Assembly (NCBI GenBank): GCA_015227615.1
Contig: JAALGZ010000001.1
Location: 2,604,001 to 2,668,000 of the forward strand
Origin: Labyrinthula sp. Ha
Lineage: Eukaryota; Sar; Bigyra; Labyrinthulida; Labyrinthulaceae
Length of the DNA: 64,000 nucleotides
Reading direction: 5' to 3'
A model generated the notes under the pieces. The model did no database searches. It was not told the DNA's origin and saw only the letters and a list, made by a program, of their open reading frames with translations. A program made the position numbers and the translations under genes. Positions within the stretch are counted from its first letter, which is position 1; each line of letters starts with the position of its first letter. Positions 59,901-64,000 of this stretch are shown here, piece by piece.

Positions 59901-62900
59901 AATTTTTGAGTACCGAGAATTTAAGGATTGTTTTAGTGTAGAATTCATGAATGATTTCAAGGTTAAGAAACCACTGCATAATATATGATAAGCTTATTTC
60001 GTCTAGTTAGAGGTCACTTATCGTGGCTATGAAACAGTGATTTTATTAAACACGAAGAAAAGTACTACTAGAACAAGCAAAAAATCTCTAAATAAAAAAA
60101 TATTGATTCTATCAGTGGAAACGCCTCAATTTCTACTTCCATAAATATTGAGACTTAAGCCTTTTTATTTCAATATCCTTTGGATTTAAATCTATATGAA
60201 ACATAGCAGAGCCCAATGTGTAGACATAAATGGATTTTAGCTAGTACGTAACATCGGTGAAATGGTAGAATATTTATTGTAAAGCAGAAAATATTTCTCA
60301 TGATGGACTCCATGCTTCTAACTAAGCTGAAAATTTATTATCACTGAAAAATTGAAACGTACTATTAACTAAAATTAAACACTTTGGTATCATAATCTAT
60401 AGAGTTACGGTGGTTGGGATAGTATACTATATAATTAAAGTTTCTAAATGTAGGATATAGATAGTTTTAAAAGCTGATACATTTACTAAAAGGTGATAAT
60501 GTTGATGGCGTAAAGTACCAATCATTTGGTGAATGTTCGATGTAGTAAGAAGCTAATTTAATCTTGTCTTTAATAGTGGATTTTCAGTATTTGGCAGAAT
60601 AACTTATATAATAAAGGTTTGATTTTCCTTGAAAATACTCTAACTGTCGCTGCTTTCAGTTTTAAGTGAACATATTCCTAAGAGAGCAGGAAAACCTAGA
60701 AAAAAATATATTTAAGGATCAACCAAGATAGTTTCTTTTGGAGAAGTCTGGTAATAAATCTTTCTTACTTCTAAACCAAAGAGACCTCTGCCTAAAATTT
60801 TTGATTAAATTTGCAGAAATATCTCCAGTTTTCTTCTTAGATATTTTAGGCTCGATCCATAGAATATTTTTACCTGTGGACATAACCATGAAAATTCAGA
60901 TTAAAAATTTTCAATTTTTTATACTGTTTAGTAGCAGGTTTTAATATAACGAATGGTAGTTAATTTATTCTTCCCCCAACTAGTCTTGGAGAAGTCTTAT
61001 TAGGAATTTTTAGGTTAACGGTGCTCAATAGCTAAATTCTATCTCGGAACCTTTTTGAAGACACTAAAATTACACGAACGAAGATCTCATTTTATTAATG
61101 GCAGCTATTCGACTGAAAAACTCAAAGTTTCTTGCAGGTGGACTGCACAAATATATTTTCGCAGTTTATCTTCATCCATAATGCACATAATGGCCTTTCA
61201 ATATGTAGTTCTGTCAATCCGTTGTCTTAAAGCACCTCACAGAGAAGGAAGAAAATAACAATATGAGTTACAAAGTTGTCAAGTAACACTTTGCCCTCAG
61301 TAACTCAGTGGCTGCAAGAATATATAATTAAAGAAGTATTTCTATGATCTTCATTGTTGGGCCATCAAAGGAACTATGATTCATCAAAGATCATGAAGAA
61401 GTCTTTAAACCAAATATTGGCCTTTTATTATCCTCGCTGCAGTTGAGGATATACAAACTAAATTCTAAGATCTTAGTTCACCAATACTTATACAGTACAT
61501 CTCTTAGGGAATACGTGGCATCTGTGTCAACTGATTCACCTTGAGGCTTAAGCGTATTAGAGCTGGTCACATGCAGTGAATCATGGTAGCTGACATTTTG
61601 CGAGGCAGATTGTACATGTTACTTATCATATCAAAGCAGCAAATAAAAAAATGACGTTAGTTTTTAAGCCTTACGATGAATGGATCTTAGAGTAGTAGTA
61701 TTTTTGAGTCAGGGAGTTACATTTTAAGCATGCTAGCTTAAATAATAACTTGCTTAAGGATTCTTTGAATAACCAAATCTGGTTTCTCGTTTACTTCAGG
61801 TATGGTGAAGGTGTCTAAAGGGACCAAATATGGTTAGGGATTGGATTTGTAAAGATTTGTTGATAATTTCTTCTTTCTTTTTCTAAATTTGACTATAAAT
61901 ATGAAATTTGGGGTTTTAGTTCGTATCAAACGACTTTGATTTTGTTTTGAGCATCTACGGATGATCAATAATAAGTTGGGCCACATAGCGCTGGGCCAAC
62001 TGATTCCAAAAATTCTTATATCATGTTTGCGCCATCTGAAAGCTTACTTAAAATTGTCCATGTCATCCTGTCGTAGCCTGGGAGAAGGTTATCGCCGAGC
62101 CATATGGCGTATTTTTGGAATGTTCCATACGGTGGAAGGATAAAGATATAATATAATAACACATATCACCCTCGACTTTGTGGCCTAATCTTGTATGAAT
62201 TAAGAAAGATTATGAAACGCCAATTCAAAATAGTTTCGCAAGCATAAATCATTGTCAATATTAAATTTCTGGGCTAAAAACAGGTTTCAAACCTTTTCAA
62301 TGAATCAAATGTGACCCCTATATGTAGTATACAGTATTATATTTGATTGGCTTATTTTCTGTGCGGTTTCCCCCTATACACAGTCAGAATTTACTTGAAT
62401 TAGACACTTAGTTGCGCTTGTCTCATATATATTGTGCATATATACTAGCTTCCAGCCTTCTTTTAGGTGGAGAGTTCACTCAATTACTAAAAAATTGATG
62501 ATTGCTATGGCTTAAAAGAATAATTTTGATTGACTCAATTATCTGGTGTATGTTCTCTAGGCTAATTTAGTTGCTTTAGGAATCGGTAACCTGAGGCTAG
62601 GCATTAGTCATAGTTCAAACAAGTTATGGCCAGATCTCGTTTGGCTATTTTACTTGGGTAAGTTTATTCATACTGCCTAAGCTTCAAGCACCTAACTCAG
62701 ATCTAGTAAATTTTAATATTACCATCGAGCATACACGTGCTGGTAACCTTAATAAACTATTTTATGAGGGATTCAAGTAGCTGCCTAAGCTCTCCAAAAT
62801 CATAGAGCTACAAGTACTTTTCAATTTCTGTTCATAATTATATTCTTTTCTTATGTCAATTATTGTTAGCTATAACTTAAACAATTTCCAAAAAGAAGTA

Positions 62901-63354
62901 CTAGGGTTACAGGTTCTTCATAAACCTAGTGAAACTAAACTATATGGTTTTCTCTTTTACGTTTCCCAGCCTAATATAACCAAAAATATCAGAAAGGGCT
63001 CAATTTTAGTATGGAGCACTCCTTGACACTAAAGCTCTAGTTTTTATATTTAGAATACTTTTTTAACATATCAGCAATAAAAAATTACAAAGTAAAGCGT
63101 ATGAGTAGAAGTACATATAAGTTTCTTGTTGAAGAACCGAAGTGTTTGAGTCCAAAAATATCAATCTTATTATTCATTCACCTATAAATAGGATCACATT
63201 TTACTCATATTCATGCATAATTCGGAATAACAAACTTCCAAAGTCAGAATGAACCAAAAACGAAATATGGTAACCCTATATCGTGTTGTTTTAAACGAGA
63301 AGAAATTGAATATCGCATTAGCAAAAAACTCCGCCTTCCAAATACTCCCAAAGA
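56971..63354. other. long gene-poor interval
   Basis: About 6.4 kb, strongly AT-rich. Frames of 60-98 codons occur at 58816-59134, 59590-59814, 60738-60944, 61055-61258 and 61961-62143, but none has a motif, an ATG with good context and a plausible partner exon. No tRNA, rRNA or transposon recognised. The right end should contain the promoter of the glycosyltransferase. Confidence 0.45.
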
Positions 63355-64000
63355 ATGAAAGTAAACGATGAAACGACTTCAGAGGAAAACCAAACTTTAC
63401 TCGATCACACAAAAGCACCGTCTTTATCTTCAAATATCTTCAAATTTCTAAAATATATCCTCCTTTTCACTCTTCTTTTTCGGTTAGCCTACCTTTTCTT
63501 CTCGGTTGAAATAGAACCACTTTTGTCGAAATCAAAAGAGAGATCCGGACCGAGTTCTATCATTAATGGAATGAACCCTTCTTTTAAAGCTTCCTCCGAT
63601 GACTTGTTTTGCCCTGAGGAGTATGTGAAGCAGGTAAGACAGGAATACAAAAATAAAGCCACAACTCAACCTGACAAATACACGCTTGTCGTAAGCACTT
63701 ACAATCGAGATAATGAACTCATAAAAAATGTGGATCATTGGCTCTCTTGCCCGCGTGTGCATCAAGTTCAAGTGGTTTGGCATGATCCTCATCGGGATCC
63801 TCCTCCGATTCTTGCCCAGATGGAGCAAGAGTATAACTGTTCAGTAGAAATTGAGTCAGAAGAAGGCCAGTCCACTTTCATTCATAGCCCTAGACTCTTA
63901 ATTCGTCCTCAAGAGAAAGATCTCCTCACCAACAGGTTTAAGATCCCAGATGGAGGCTTTGAAACCGATGCAGTATTTAACATAGATGATGACGCAGTTA
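63355..64000 (+). CDS. exostosin-type (GT64) glycosyltransferase, N-terminal part
   Basis: Frame open from ATG 63355 to the window edge, 215 residues visible. A short cytoplasmic N-terminus is followed by one hydrophobic anchor (FLKYILLFTLLFRLAYLFF), as in type II Golgi enzymes, and a polar stem. From about residue 110 it matches the GT64 fold: 'YTLVVSTYNRDNELIKNV', 'VQVVWHDPHRDPPP', 'DLLTNRFKIPDGGFETDAV' and the metal-binding acidic triplet in 'FNIDDDAV'. GT64 enzymes add GlcNAc or GalNAc during glycan or heparan-type synthesis in ER or Golgi. The rest of the catalytic domain lies beyond the window. No intron is needed in the visible part. Confidence 0.85.
   Translation, partial: MKVNDETTSEENQTLLDHTKAPSLSSNIFKFLKYILLFTLLFRLAYLFFSVEIEPLLSKSKERSGPSSIINGMNPSFKASSDDLFCPEEYVKQVRQEYKNKATTQPDKYTLVVSTYNRDNELIKNVDHWLSCPRVHQVQVVWHDPHRDPPPILAQMEQEYNCSVEIESEEGQSTFIHSPRLLIRPQEKDLLTNRFKIPDGGFETDAVFNIDDDAV

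Overview
This window comes from the nuclear genome of a single-celled eukaryote. It is AT-rich, genes lie on both strands, and the content is eukaryotic: gamma-tubulin complex, TFIIIC, spliceosomal PRP16, a RhoGEF, a tyrosine-kinase-like kinase and nuclear-coded mitochondrial complex II. Splitting the genes by reading frame and protein similarity gives about 25 introns. Nearly all are 26-35 nt (mode 28-32), start with GT (mostly GTA) and end in TAG or CAG. The standard genetic code fits. A channelrhodopsin plus ~30-nt introns suggests a motile, phototactic protist, but I cannot place it further from this sequence.

Layout. 0-4.8 kb is a tight same-strand cluster: a gamma-tubulin complex component (cut by the window edge), a signal-peptide membrane protein with thrombospondin-3-like calcium repeats, and a voltage-gated K+ channel in nine exons. 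7.4-14.7 kb holds a 2067-aa ASCC3/Slh1-like helicase whose second cassette is badly degenerate, convergent with a coiled-coil protein. 17.9-29.3 kb holds an RNase H1 with altered catalytic residues, a TFIIIC B-block subunit, an unknown split gene, a coiled-coil/RNase H fusion and an FSP1/AIFM2-like oxidoreductase. 30-43 kb is gene-poor, with a dispersed MITE-like repeat, possible small membrane proteins, a disordered protein and a four-exon sdhD that no single long reading frame reveals. 43.2-50.2 kb holds a RhoGEF, a channelrhodopsin fused to a receiver-like domain, and PRP16. 54-57 kb holds a LIMK/TESK-like kinase and a basic-tailed unknown protein. A GT64 (exostosin-type) glycosyltransferase begins at the right edge.

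Most notable is the channelrhodopsin (45581-47226): seven helices with the retinal lysine, a Ser where cation channelrhodopsins carry a counterion Glu (as in cryptophyte anion channelrhodopsins), and a response-regulator-like C-terminal domain that has lost its phospho-acceptor Asp. Its neighbours (RhoGEF 268 bp upstream; a K+ channel elsewhere in the window) would fit signalling, but a functional link is inference.

Long stretches without recognisable genes (about 4.8-7.4, 14.7-17.9, 29.3-35, 36.8-43.2, 50.2-54 and 57-63.3 kb) are AT-rich. Because short exons and ~30-nt introns hide genes from simple reading-frame scans, as sdhD shows, more genes may be present there.
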